In this document: positions 1 to 8,651 of the stretch, in pieces | Position numbering within the stretch: the first letter of the stretch is position 1 | Layout of the letters: the number at the start of each line of letters is the position of its first letter | Origin: Treponema sp. | GTDB lineage: Bacteria; Spirochaetota; Spirochaetia; Treponematales; Breznakiellaceae | Length of the DNA stretch: 33,378 nt | Reading direction: 5' to 3' | Assembly (NCBI GenBank): GCA_031255645.1 | Contig: JAIRSC010000093.1 | Span: forward strand, 1-33,378 | Translations under genes and position numbers: made by a program | The notes under the pieces: generated by a model | What the model was told of the DNA's origin: nothing | Databases searched by the model: none | What the model saw: the letters and a program-made list of their open reading frames with translations, nothing else

Positions 1-236
1 TCCTGGAACTCCATAAGGATGGCGTCTTTCTGTTCCGGCTCTATGGTTTCAAGACGGGCGATTTCAAAGGTGAGGGTTTCTATCTCGTCCTCACGAAGGT
101 ACTTGAAAATTTCCGAGGAAATTTCCGAACCGACGCTGACAAGAAATATCGCGGCTTTTTGCCGGCCGGTAAATTCCTTCGCTCCCTTTTTTTTGGAAGA
201 AGAACCACCCTGGGCTGTAGTGGTAGTCTGGGCCAT
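1..236 (-). CDS. fliG: Flagellar motor switch protein FliG, N-terminal part (cut by window edge)
   Basis: This is the rotor protein that sits on the FliF ring and takes part in torque generation and direction switching. The ORF track misses it because it runs off the window; I translated it by hand from the ATG at 236. It reads MAQTTTTAQGGSSSKKKGAK and then EFTGRQKAAIFLVSVGSEIS, followed by EIFKYLREDEIETLTFEIARLE, which is the FliG N-terminal domain (the FliF-binding part). The first ~18 residues form a Thr/Ser/Lys-rich tail. Only the first 78 codons are present. The start lies 3 nt after the fliF stop, so the two are co-transcribed and probably translationally coupled. The identification rests on the conserved FliG N-terminal pattern plus position after fliF. 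Confidence 0.93.
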   Translation of the reverse strand, partial: MAQTTTTAQGGSSSKKKGAKEFTGRQKAAIFLVSVGSEISSEIFKYLREDEIETLTFEIARLETIEPEQKDAILMEFQ

Positions 237-239
237 ATT

Positions 240-1943
240 CTAATCCTCCAAAAGCCAGGTTCTGATAAGCTGGGCGGCGTCTTCGGGATGATCCTTGGCC
301 ATGCTGATAACGTTTTCCTGAAGCTCCATCCGCTTCCGTTCCTCGACGGACATCGAAACTTCCACCCCTTCTTCCTCTGCCTGCTGCAGCGCCCGTTCCC
401 TCGCGGCCTGCCGTTCGCGGGCCAGGGCTTCTTCGTCGGCCAGCCGCTTCCGTTCGATTGCCTTGGATACCAGCCGGAAAACCACAAACGCGATCAAAAG
501 GAACGCGAGGCCGACAAGGAACACAAGAACCGTGTTCTGTACGTTCCGCTGCCGGAAGAACGCGGTGTCCTCGTCGGCAAACTGTTTGGTTCTGTCGAAG
601 CGGATGTTACGCACCGTAACCGAATCGCCGCGGTTTTGGTTATAGCCTATGGCGTCTTCCACGAGTTCCGCGGTGGCCCGGAGTTCTTCCGGCGGTATGG
701 GCGTATACTCCCTTTCCAGGGTATTGTTCGGGAGTATTATCGGCTTTCCCTTCTCATCGTACTTCTTTGTCCAGACACCGTCAATATTTACCGACACGGT
801 TACCCGGTCTATCTTCGGTTTACGTTCTTCCTCGGTTATTTCGCTTGAGGTATTTTCGTTTACCTTTTCGACGCGCTGGGTAACCTTGCCCTGGACGTTG
901 CTCATGTCGGTATAGGCCGGCATAACGTTAGGCTCCACTCCCGGAGGGCCTTCGGGGTTAAAACCCGTTCCCTCATAGGTGGTGTCGTAGATTTCCCTTG
1001 AATAGGTAACCGAATCTTTTATTTCGGAATCGTCGTATGGGGTATTGGGATTATCCGGGCGTACAACAAAGGGCAGATACCTTGTGGTACTGACGGCCTT
1101 TTTCGACATGTCCATGTCTATTTTGATGTTGATGTCCCGCACCCGGTCTTCGGTAAAGGTTTTCTGGAGGGAACCTAAAATGATCGCCCGGTATTTTGCT
1201 TCCATCTGAAGTATGTATTTTTGCTGCCGTTCAATCAGCGTCTGTTCGTCCCAGTCCTTTGAGCCTTCAAAGTCGTTAAGCACAAGGCCGCTCTGATCGG
1301 TAATGACGATATTTTCGTCTTTAAGACCCTCGACGGCGTATTTAAGGAGTTTTTGTATGCCTTCGATTTTCTTGCGGTTTTCCGTTATGTCGCTGCCGGG
1401 GGTGGGAATAAGAATCGCGGTGGCGGTTGCCGGGTTCTGATCCGAAAGAAACAGGGCGTCCCGGGGGATGGTAATCGTTACATCGGCGTCGTCAATCCCG
1501 TCCAGGGCTTTGATATGTTCCCGTACCATCTGGGTATGGGCCCTCTGAAAATTGACGTTCCGTTCAATATCGGTTATTGTCCAGCGTTCCCGGTCGAAAA
1601 TACTCCAGGGATCGGTTCCGCGGGGGATAAGATCCTCGCGGATCAGGATACCCCGCATTTTTTTCGCGGCCGCGTCGTCGCTTACCATAACGGTTCCGTT
1701 GGCCGAAACCGTCGCCCTGTAACCTTCGGCGTTGATTCGCGTTATAATGCGGTCCCTGGCGTCCTCGTCGGCGATGGGCGCGTCGATAACCGGAACCATG
1801 CTCGGCGACGACGATACCGAAACGAGCGCGATTAACCCGGCGACAACCACGACGGCAATGCCCAAAAGCACCAGCTTTTGTATAAGGCTCCATTTGCCCC
1901 AGAGGTTCTTAACCTGTTCGAGCAGTCTGCGTAAAAAGTCCAT
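240..1943 (-). CDS. fliF: Flagellar MS-ring protein FliF
   Basis: FliF builds the membrane-embedded MS ring on which the flagellar rotor is assembled. The 567-residue product has a transmembrane helix at about 22-44, a YscJ/FliF-type ring-building domain after it (DEDARDRIITRINAEGYRA, then FQRAHTQMVREHIKALDGIDDA), a long periplasmic region and a second transmembrane helix at about 471-490. The charged C-terminal tail ends in SMAKDHPEDAAQLIRTWLLED, the typical FliG-binding end. Length is normal for the family. The ATG is preceded by GGGGAGGGG at good spacing. The 77-bp gap to fliE contains no promoter that I can recognise, so the gene is read from upstream. Nothing appears truncated. Confidence 0.97.
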   Translation of the reverse strand: MDFLRRLLEQVKNLWGKWSLIQKLVLLGIAVVVVAGLIALVSVSSSPSMVPVIDAPIADEDARDRIITRINAEGYRATVSANGTVMVSDDAAAKKMRGILIREDLIPRGTDPWSIFDRERWTITDIERNVNFQRAHTQMVREHIKALDGIDDADVTITIPRDALFLSDQNPATATAILIPTPGSDITENRKKIEGIQKLLKYAVEGLKDENIVITDQSGLVLNDFEGSKDWDEQTLIERQQKYILQMEAKYRAIILGSLQKTFTEDRVRDINIKIDMDMSKKAVSTTRYLPFVVRPDNPNTPYDDSEIKDSVTYSREIYDTTYEGTGFNPEGPPGVEPNVMPAYTDMSNVQGKVTQRVEKVNENTSSEITEEERKPKIDRVTVSVNIDGVWTKKYDEKGKPIILPNNTLEREYTPIPPEELRATAELVEDAIGYNQNRGDSVTVRNIRFDRTKQFADEDTAFFRQRNVQNTVLVFLVGLAFLLIAFVVFRLVSKAIERKRLADEEALARERQAARERALQQAEEEGVEVSMSVEERKRMELQENVISMAKDHPEDAAQLIRTWLLED

Positions 1944-2020
1944 TTCCCCTCCCCAAATTCACGGCTAGCCGCCGCTTTCCCCTCAAGGCCGTTTCAAAAT
2001 ATCAAATTCCAAAACCACGC

Positions 2021-2401
2021 TCATCGGGTATTTATAATATCCTTCCACGCCTGAACCACCCGGTTCAGGATTGTCCGCGTTATGTTAAGCGTCATCTGCG
2101 CCTTTGCCTGGGCGTCGGTAATTTCGTGAACGTCCACGGATTCCGGATCGGTGATCATCTGCTGATGAAGCGATTCGACATTCCGTTGATGCGCGTTTAC
2201 CCTGTCCAGGGCTTTAAGCATTACCGTATCAAACGTACCGTCCCCGTAGAGACCTTCCGCCCCGGCCGCTTTTCCCAGTTTGGAAATGCCGCTTCCCGTG
2301 GCGTTGTAAAATTCCTCGTTGTACACCTTCGGCCTGAAATCGGAAAGCCCGGAAGGAACCCTGGGCTGCGGAATCGGCGCCAAAACCGGTTTAATTGTCA
2401 T
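2021..2401 (-). CDS. fliE: Flagellar hook-basal body protein FliE
   Basis: FliE links the MS ring to the proximal rod. The 126-residue protein has a variable proline-rich N-terminus and the diagnostic C-terminal half, with FDTVMLKALDRVNAHQRNVESL and QMTLNITRTILNRVVQAWKDIINT, matching the FliE signature. It has no signal peptide, as expected for a type III export substrate. It follows the flgC stop by 3 nt, with GGAGG six bases before the ATG. The order flgB-flgC-fliE-fliF-fliG is the usual basal-body operon order. Slightly longer than the common ~100-110 residues because of the N-terminus. Confidence 0.95.
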   Translation of the reverse strand: MTIKPVLAPIPQPRVPSGLSDFRPKVYNEEFYNATGSGISKLGKAAGAEGLYGDGTFDTVMLKALDRVNAHQRNVESLHQQMITDPESVDVHEITDAQAKAQMTLNITRTILNRVVQAWKDIINTR

Positions 2402-2404
2402 TTA

Positions 2405-2863
2405 TTACCTCCCCCCGATTTCCAGGGCTTTCTGAAACATCGACTTGTAGCCTTCCACCACCTGGGCGTTGGCTTCGTAAGCGCGGGCGGCTTCGAGCAG
2501 ATCCACCATCTCCGTAACCACGTCTACATTCGGCATAAGAACGTAGTCCTTTTTCGGCCCTTCGAGGATCCTGTGGGGATGGGTCGGGTCGTACACTTCC
2601 CGCAGCGGGCTGTTGTCTCTTTCAATTCCGGCCACCCGCACGCCGGCGCCCGGCCCGTTGTCCAGCATCCCCGGAAGGAACGGCGAACGCCAGTAAGGCT
2701 GCTGTACCCGCGGCCTCATAATCACCCTGCTGCGCCGGTAGGGACCGCCTTCGTTTGTCTGCGTGGTGTTCACATTGGCGAGGTTATCCGCGATAACGTC
2801 GCTCCTTAACCTCTGGGCGCTCATCCCCGTAGTAGCTATATTAATCGACGAAAAAAGTCCCAC
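2405..2863 (-). CDS. flgC: Flagellar proximal rod protein FlgC
   Basis: FlgC is a proximal rod subunit in the periplasmic part of the basal body. The N-terminus (FSSINIATTGMSAQRLRSDVIADNLANVNTT) carries the rod/hook family motif NxANxxT, and the C-terminal end (MPNVDVVTEMVDLLEAARAYEANAQVVEGYK) is the matching helix that packs against it; together they define FlgC. It has 152 residues, normal length. The start is a GTG at 2863, chosen because AGGAGGT lies seven bases upstream and overlaps the end of flgB. It is exported by the flagellar type III system, so no signal peptide is expected. Confidence 0.96.
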   Translation of the reverse strand: MGLFSSINIATTGMSAQRLRSDVIADNLANVNTTQTNEGGPYRRSRVIMRPRVQQPYWRSPFLPGMLDNGPGAGVRVAGIERDNSPLREVYDPTHPHRILEGPKKDYVLMPNVDVVTEMVDLLEAARAYEANAQVVEGYKSMFQKALEIGGR

Positions 2864-2873
2864 CGTTTACCTC

Positions 2874-3287
2874 CTAGGCCCGCAATACAAGGCTTACCTG
2901 GCCGTATTCAAACGCCGTCGCCTGGGCGTACAAGGTGTACTGAAGCTGATTTTTCAGGACCAGGTTGAATTCTTTTTCCGGGTCGACGTTGTTTCCGTTG
3001 TTGTCGTAGGTACTAAGGTAGTCAAGCACCCTTCTCGGCTGAACGCTCCGGTAGTCGAGCTGTGTCCACGAAGAAACATGACGCGAGCCGGCCCTGGCCA
3101 TTTCAAAGCCCGGTTTGTAGTTTTGGGAATCAAGGGCCTTTTGAAGCCGGGCCTCGAAATTTACCTCTGTCCGCTTGAAGCCGGGCGTGTCTTTGTTTGC
3201 CAGATTGTCGGCGTAAACCGTATCCCTGAGCATGCTTACGTCCATCGCCCGGTTCAGCAAATCGAGGGTCTTGGAAAAATCACTCAT
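2874..3287 (-). CDS. flgB: Flagellar proximal rod protein FlgB
   Basis: FlgB is the other proximal rod subunit. The 137-residue product shows the family motif VYADNLANKDTPGFKRTEVNFE near residues 24-45 and a C-terminal helix (NLVLKNQLQYTLYAQATAFEYG). It is the first gene of the flagellar block; AAAGGAGAGG lies about ten bases before the ATG. The 59 bp separating it from hslU show no clear sigma-28 or sigma-70 promoter, so flagellar genes may be read through from the division/hslVU block, although an internal promoter inside hslU cannot be excluded. Confidence 0.96.
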   Translation of the reverse strand: MSDFSKTLDLLNRAMDVSMLRDTVYADNLANKDTPGFKRTEVNFEARLQKALDSQNYKPGFEMARAGSRHVSSWTQLDYRSVQPRRVLDYLSTYDNNGNNVDPEKEFNLVLKNQLQYTLYAQATAFEYGQVSLVLRA

Positions 3288-3346
3288 TCTGTTCTATACC
3301 TCTCCTTTCAAAATCGGTAAAATAACGGCCTTCCTTTACTGTCGCG

Positions 3347-4897
3347 TCATAAAATATACCTGCCCAGATCCTGATCCATCGCGAGGTCGGCAAGCTTTTC
3401 GTTCACGTATTCTTCGGTAATGCTTACCTTTTGGGGAGCGATGTCCGGCGCCTCGAACGAAAGCTCTTCAAGAAGGGTTTCCATAATCGTATGAAGGCGC
3501 CGGGCGCCTATGTTCTCAAGCCGCGAATTGACTTCCGCGGCCAGGGCGGCCAGGCGTTCCACGGCCTGGGGGGTAAATTCAACCTCGATGTTTTCCGTTC
3601 CCAGCAGGTCCGTATACTGCCGCGTAAGGGCGTTTTTCGGTTCGGTAAGTATGCGCAGAAAATCGTCCTTGCCCAGGGAATCGAGTTCCACCCGAAGGGG
3701 AAAGCGTCCCTGGAGTTCGGGAATCAGGTCGGAGGGCTTGCTGACGTTAAAAGCCCCGGCGGCGATAAAGAGTATGTGGGAGGTGTCTACCTGGCCCCAT
3801 TTGGTGTTGACCCTGGCGCCTTCGACTATCGGGAGTATGTCGCGCTGTACGCCTTCCCGCGACACGTCGGGGCCGCCGCCCCTGTCGCCCCGGACGGCGA
3901 TTTTGTCGATTTCGTCGATAAACACAATGCCGGTTTCTTCCACCCGCCGCCGCGCTTCGTCGCTTACCCTGTCCCTGTCGATAAGCTTTTCCGCTTCTTC
4001 GGCGATAAGTATTTCCCGCGCCCGGCTGACGGTTACGAGTTTTTTCTTTTTTACGCCGCCGAATATGCCGGCAATTCCGGAAAGGCTCGATTCCAGATCC
4101 TCAAAACCGCCGCCCATCATTTCCATCGAGGGAAACTGGGGGCTCTGGTTTACCGTAATTTCCACGGTCTTGTCTTCAAGTTTTCCTTCCTTGAGCCACT
4201 GGCGGAATTTTTCCCGTGTGCCGTCGGTTTTTTCGGCGGAATTATCCGAATTTTCGGCGGTATCCGCGTCGGCGGAATTCTCCCCGCCGGGAAGCGCGGA
4301 AAGGCTCCCGTCCGAGGCGTTTCTCATAAGGGGGATGCCGACCTGAATCGCCGTTCCCATAATGCCCGATCCGCTGTCGTTGTTAAAACTGAAAGCGCCG
4401 ACGGGTTTGATAACCGGCTCCTGGGGTTTGGGTTCCCTGCGTTTTTTCCCGGAACGGGGAACAAGCAGGTCGAGCAGGGCTTCTTCGGCCCGCTTTTCCG
4501 CCTCGGCGTTTACCTGATCCTGCATTTCTTCCTTTACCATCTGGGCCCCGGCGGCCATGAGATCCCGGATCATCGACTCCACGTCCCGGCCCACATAGCC
4601 TACTTCGGTATATTTGGTAGCCTCCACCTTGATAAACGGGGAATTGGCGAGTCTCGCGAGCCGCCGGGCAATTTCGGTTTTGCCGACTCCCGTGGGGCCG
4701 ATCATCAGTATATTCTTCGGGGCGATGTCTTCCCGTATTTCCGGATCCAGCTTGATCCGCCGTATCCGGTTGCGAAGAGCGACGGCAACCGCGCGTTTCG
4801 CCTTCTTTTGCCCGACAATGTATTTGTCCAGTTCCGCCACAATTTCCCTGGGCGTCAAACGATCCAGATTCTTGCCTTTCTCATTCATATCCTTCAT
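3347..4897 (-). CDS. hslU: HslU (ClpY), ATPase subunit of the HslVU protease
   Basis: HslU is the AAA+ unfoldase that feeds substrates to the HslV peptidase in the cytoplasm. It begins LTPREIVAELDKYIVGQKKAKRAVAVALRNR, has Walker A GPTGVGKT at residues 67-74, Walker B in GIVFIDEIDKIA, and ends LGRYIL, the short C-terminal tail that docks into HslV. At 516 residues it is about 70 longer than the E. coli protein. The extra length lies in the intermediate (I) domain, roughly residues 160-240, a low-complexity stretch rich in Ser, Asp, Glu and Asn (GGENSADADTAENSDNSAEKTDG). The start is 3 nt after the hslV stop, so the pair is coupled. Cluster order xerC-hslV-hslU matches the codV-codW-codX arrangement known from Bacillus. 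Confidence 0.97.
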   Translation of the reverse strand: MKDMNEKGKNLDRLTPREIVAELDKYIVGQKKAKRAVAVALRNRIRRIKLDPEIREDIAPKNILMIGPTGVGKTEIARRLARLANSPFIKVEATKYTEVGYVGRDVESMIRDLMAAGAQMVKEEMQDQVNAEAEKRAEEALLDLLVPRSGKKRREPKPQEPVIKPVGAFSFNNDSGSGIMGTAIQVGIPLMRNASDGSLSALPGGENSADADTAENSDNSAEKTDGTREKFRQWLKEGKLEDKTVEITVNQSPQFPSMEMMGGGFEDLESSLSGIAGIFGGVKKKKLVTVSRAREILIAEEAEKLIDRDRVSDEARRRVEETGIVFIDEIDKIAVRGDRGGGPDVSREGVQRDILPIVEGARVNTKWGQVDTSHILFIAAGAFNVSKPSDLIPELQGRFPLRVELDSLGKDDFLRILTEPKNALTRQYTDLLGTENIEVEFTPQAVERLAALAAEVNSRLENIGARRLHTIMETLLEELSFEAPDIAPQKVSITEEYVNEKLADLAMDQDLGRYIL

Positions 4898-4900
4898 TCC

Positions 4901-5446
4901 TCACTCTCCACCCTTCAGTTCTTCCAGCGTGATCTGGCTGTTGGTATAAATGCAGATATTCCCCGCTATTTCCAGGCTGCGCCTGGCTATCTCCGAAGCG
5001 GAAAGATCGCTTCCGTCAAGGTAGGCCAGGGCGGCGGCATAGGCGTAGTTCCCGCCCGAGCCGATTGCCAGGGCGTTTTCCGCCGGTTCGATAACGTCGC
5101 CCGTTCCCGAAATAAGGAGGGTCTTGGAAATATCCGCGGTAAGAAGCAGAGCCTCGAGCCGCCTCAGGGTACGATCCGTCCGCCAGTCCTTGGCGAGTTC
5201 CACCGCCGACCTTGCAAGATCCCCGGAATATTCTTTCAATTTACTTTCGAAGCGATCGAAAAGGGTAAAGGCGTCGGCGGTGGCGCCGGCGAATCCGCAG
5301 AGAACCTTGCCGTCCCAGAGCCGTCTGACCTTGCGGGCGTTGTTCTTCATCACCGTTTCACCCATCGTTACCTGACCGTCGCCGGCCATCGCGACTTCGC
5401 CCGACTTTCTGACCGCGAGAACCGTGGTCGATCGTATCCGGTTCAT
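4901..5446 (-). CDS. hslV: HslV (ClpQ), peptidase subunit of the HslVU protease
   Basis: HslV is the proteasome-like threonine peptidase that forms a double hexamer capped by HslU. The sequence [43 protein letters not shown] aligns with other HslV N-termini so that Thr7 is the catalytic nucleophile, which implies removal of a six-residue propeptide. The [15 protein letters not shown] segment is also typical. It has 181 residues, normal length. The ATG overlaps the TGA of the upstream xerC-like gene (ATGA) and has AAGGAG eight bases upstream. Confidence 0.97.
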   Translation of the reverse strand: MNRIRSTTVLAVRKSGEVAMAGDGQVTMGETVMKNNARKVRRLWDGKVLCGFAGATADAFTLFDRFESKLKEYSGDLARSAVELAKDWRTDRTLRRLEALLLTADISKTLLISGTGDVIEPAENALAIGSGGNYAYAAALAYLDGSDLSASEIARRSLEIAGNICIYTNSQITLEELKGGE

Positions 5447-6480
5447 GATTTTCTCCTTCGTATGCCCGTTCCTTCGGGACGCGGGTCCAAAACCGCCGGC
5501 CGCGCTTCGGCGCCGAAAGCCGCGCGCGCGTGCGGATGGGCTTTCATATAGGCCTGGCGCAGGCGTTCCATATCCACATGGGTATAACGCTGGGTCGTGG
5601 AAATGCTCGCGTGGCCGAGCATCTCCTGTACCATCCGCACGTCGCAGCCGGAATTCACCAGGTGAGTGGCAAAGCTGTGCCGCAGGGCGTGGGGGTGTAC
5701 GTGTTTTCCAAGGCCCGAACGGTCGCCGTAACGGCTGATAATCCAGCGGACGCCGGGAACGGAAATCGCCCTGCCCCGCCGGCTGATAAACAGTCTGCCG
5801 GTAATTTGTATTTTTTCGTTTTTCGCGCCGTCCGCCGCGCCGTTTTTTTCGGCCTTCGCGTCGTTTTTTTCAACTTTGAGCCGGGCGTTCCGCGCGGGAA
5901 GGTACTCCCCAATCGCCGCGGCGGCTTCGTCGGAAAAAAACACAAAGCGTTCTTTCCCGCCCTTGCCCAAAACCCGCGCGCCGGAAAAGCCCGGATCGAG
6001 ATCGGATACTTCCAGCGAGACAAGTTCCGAAACGCGGAGGCCCGCCGAATACATCGTCAGTATCAGGGCCTTGTCGCGGACCGGCCAGAGTATGCCTTCT
6101 TTTTCGGGAAGTTCCGCGAAGGCCGCCATTTCACGTTCCCACAAAAAGGCCGGAAGGGTTTTGGGGGTTTTGAGGTTTCGGATACTTGCGGACGGATCGT
6201 CTTTTCTGCGGCCGAAGCGGATAAGCCAGCGGTAAAGGCCCCTGACCGAGGACAGCGCCCTGTTAACCGAGACGGCGGCGATCCCTTCGGCGCTCAGATC
6301 CGCGATAAACCGTTCGACTTCGGCGGCGGCGGCGGTTTCCGGGGCAAAGCCCGCATTGCCGCAGTACGAGGCAAAGCGCTCCAGGTCCTTTCCGTAGGCG
6401 GCAAGGGTTCTGCCGGAAACGCCCCTTACGGCTTCGAGGTACAGCAAATATTCGGCAACAAGCCCGTTACGCTCCGTCAC
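5443..6480 (-). CDS. xerC: Tyrosine recombinase, XerC/CodV-like
   Basis: A site-specific recombinase of the type that resolves chromosome dimers at dif. I start it at the GTG at 6480, which overlaps the topA stop (GTGA), not at the far-upstream start in the ORF track; that 460-aa version only adds a shadow of topA. From this start the protein has 345 residues and a full catalytic set: R149 (SAGLRVSEL), K173 (GKGGKER), H264 and R267 (HPHALRHSF), H290 and Y299 ([16 protein letters not shown]). An N-terminal SAM-like DNA-binding domain covers about 1-95. A Lys/Asp/Ala-rich insert at about 201-226 explains why it exceeds the usual ~300 residues. Direct adjacency to hslVU suggests CodV/XerC; a second Xer protein is encoded at 10270-11289, and which one is C and which is D is inferred from context. 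Confidence 0.9.
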   Translation of the reverse strand: MTERNGLVAEYLLYLEAVRGVSGRTLAAYGKDLERFASYCGNAGFAPETAAAAEVERFIADLSAEGIAAVSVNRALSSVRGLYRWLIRFGRRKDDPSASIRNLKTPKTLPAFLWEREMAAFAELPEKEGILWPVRDKALILTMYSAGLRVSELVSLEVSDLDPGFSGARVLGKGGKERFVFFSDEAAAAIGEYLPARNARLKVEKNDAKAEKNGAADGAKNEKIQITGRLFISRRGRAISVPGVRWIISRYGDRSGLGKHVHPHALRHSFATHLVNSGCDVRMVQEMLGHASISTTQRYTHVDMERLRQAYMKAHPHARAAFGAEARPAVLDPRPEGTGIRRRKS

Positions 6481-8651
6481 GCGTCTTCCCCCTCTTCGCT
6501 CGAGTGAAGATAATCGCAGGCCGGATTGATACAGCCCTTGTGAGCGCCGTTTTTCTTGTCGTACTTTTCCACCATAAACCATCCGCATTTGGGGCAGACC
6601 TGATCCGGCAGCGGCTTGAAATGGCTGATAAAGTCGCAGTCCGGGTAGTTTGCGCATCCGTAAAATTCCTTTCCCCTGCCCCGCGTCTTTCGCGCGACGA
6701 CGTCGCCGCCGCATTTCGGGCATTTGGCAAGCGGAATGGAACGGGTGTTCTTGCATTCGGGAAAGCCGGAACAGGCGAGAAAAAACCCGAAGCGTCCAAG
6801 TTTTTTTACCATGGGCTTTCCGCATTTTTCGCAGACAAGGTCGGTCATCTCGTCCAGGGATCCCTTGTACGATTCAAGGGTCTTGCCGACCTCGTCGACC
6901 TGGGCCTTGAATGGATCGTAAAACTCCCGGATCATTTCCGGCCAGCTTGTTTTGTTTTCTTCAACTTCGTCAAGCTTGGTTTCCATTGTGGCGGTAAAAG
7001 CGGCGTCGACCACATGGGGAAAGTATTCGCTTAACATGCCGCTTATCATTTTTCCGAGCATGGTCGGTACAAGCTGTTTGTTCGATCTGGTTACATAATA
7101 ACGGTCAAGAAGCACCGAAATGGTCGGCGCGTAGGTGGAAGGCCGTCCGATGCCTTTTTCTTCCAGCGTTTTGATAATGCTCGCGTCGGTATAGCGGGGC
7201 GGCCCCTGGGTAAAATGCTGTTCGCTGTAAAACTTTTCCGCCTTGAGGGGGTCTTTGACCTTTAGCGCGGGAACGGAAGCGCTCTTTTCGTCCTTTGACG
7301 CAAGGAGCTTTAATACCTGCATAAAACCTTTTCGCAGTATTTTGGTTCCGGCGATCCTGAAAATTCCCTCGGCCGCGAAATCGCCGCCGGCCGCTCCGGC
7401 CCCTATGTCGATGCTGACGGTTTTGGTTTTGGCGTTTTCCATCTGGCAGGCTGTAAAACGTTCCCAGATAATCGAATAAAGCCGGAGCTGATCCTTGCTA
7501 AGAAATTCCTTGAGCGAATCGGGAGTGTATTCCACATAGGTCGGGCGGATCGCCTCGTGGGCGTCCTGGGCTTTTTTCCCCACGGCGTATTCGCAGGGAG
7601 CTTCGGGAAGATCGGCGGGATAGTTCCGGGCAATCCAGTCCCGGACTTCCTCGAGGGCGAGACGGGAAATGCGCACCGAATCGGTACGCATATAGGTGAT
7701 AAGCCCTACCCGGCTTTCGCCGATGTTCACCCCTTCGTAAAGCTGCTGGGCAACCTGCATGGTTTTTTTGCTGGTAAAGCCGAGCCTGTTCGCGGCGGTC
7801 TGCTGCATCTGGCTTGTGGTAAACGGCGGCTTTGGCTTTACGGTTTTTTCCGTTTCCCGAATGTCCGTAACCGCGCATTCGGCGTTTTTGAGCTTTTCGA
7901 TAATTTCCGTAACTTCGGCTTCCGATTTCAGCTCAGGCTTTTTTCCCCGCCAGGAAACAAGCTGGGCCCGCAGATGCCGCGCCGTCTTGTCGGTTTTGAA
8001 ATCCGCGTCCAGCGTCCAGTATTCGTCGGGAATAAACTGTTCGACTTCCTTTTCCCGTTCGCATATAAGACGCAGGGCCACCGACTGAACCCGCCCGGCG
8101 GAAAGGCCGTTCTTTACTTTTTTCCACAGCAGCGGAGAAAGGTTGTAGCCCACAAGACGGTCGAGAACCCGCCGGGCTTTTTGGGCGTTTACCTTGGCTT
8201 CGTCAATGCCGGCGGGATTCCCCACCGCTTCCTTAATCGCCTGGGGGGTTATCTCGTTAAAACTTATCCGTTTAATCGGAACATTTTTGCTTTTCGCGCT
8301 GATCGCGTTTCGAAGGTGCCAGGCTATGGCTTCCCCTTCCCTGTCGTTATCGCTTGCCAGCAACACCTCGCCGGATTTTTTCGCGTCTCCCTGAAGTTCC
8401 TTGAGCAGCTTCGCCCTGCCCCGGACGGTAATGTACTCAGGCTCGAATTCATGATCGACGTCGATAGCCATTCTGGATTTGGGCAGATCGATAAGATGTC
8501 CCATCGAGGCCTTGACCGTGTAGGAATCGCCCAGGTATTTTTCGATGGTTTTCGCCTTGGCCGGCGATTCCACAATCACGAGTATTTTCCTGGCGGGTTT
8601 TTTCGCTTTTCGGGTTTTTTCGCCCGCTTCGCTTTTTTTGCTTACTGCCAT
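6477..8651 (-). CDS. topA: DNA topoisomerase I (type IA)
   Basis: TopA relaxes negative supercoils by single-strand passage. The 724-residue protein has a Toprim domain (KILVIVESPAKAKTIEKYLG at 22-41; DNDREGEAIAWHL at 101-113), the strand-passage core and the active-site tyrosine Y320 in VGLITYMRTDSVRIS. The C-terminus carries three four-cysteine zinc modules (CEKCGKPMVKK...CSGFPEC; CPKCGGDVVARK...CANYPDC; CPKCGWFMVEK...CINPACDY). A Lys/Arg-rich N-terminal extension of about 20 residues precedes the Toprim domain. The start overlaps dprA by 10 nt and has GAGGAG just upstream. Nothing essential is missing. Confidence 0.97.
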   Translation of the reverse strand: MAVSKKSEAGEKTRKAKKPARKILVIVESPAKAKTIEKYLGDSYTVKASMGHLIDLPKSRMAIDVDHEFEPEYITVRGRAKLLKELQGDAKKSGEVLLASDNDREGEAIAWHLRNAISAKSKNVPIKRISFNEITPQAIKEAVGNPAGIDEAKVNAQKARRVLDRLVGYNLSPLLWKKVKNGLSAGRVQSVALRLICEREKEVEQFIPDEYWTLDADFKTDKTARHLRAQLVSWRGKKPELKSEAEVTEIIEKLKNAECAVTDIRETEKTVKPKPPFTTSQMQQTAANRLGFTSKKTMQVAQQLYEGVNIGESRVGLITYMRTDSVRISRLALEEVRDWIARNYPADLPEAPCEYAVGKKAQDAHEAIRPTYVEYTPDSLKEFLSKDQLRLYSIIWERFTACQMENAKTKTVSIDIGAGAAGGDFAAEGIFRIAGTKILRKGFMQVLKLLASKDEKSASVPALKVKDPLKAEKFYSEQHFTQGPPRYTDASIIKTLEEKGIGRPSTYAPTISVLLDRYYVTRSNKQLVPTMLGKMISGMLSEYFPHVVDAAFTATMETKLDEVEENKTSWPEMIREFYDPFKAQVDEVGKTLESYKGSLDEMTDLVCEKCGKPMVKKLGRFGFFLACSGFPECKNTRSIPLAKCPKCGGDVVARKTRGRGKEFYGCANYPDCDFISHFKPLPDQVCPKCGWFMVEKYDKKNGAHKGCINPACDYLHSSEEGEDA

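Noticed and set aside
3431-5551. 706-aa plus-strand ORF
   Set aside because: It is the antisense of hslU and hslV; the minus-strand frames have full family motifs and ribosome binding sites.
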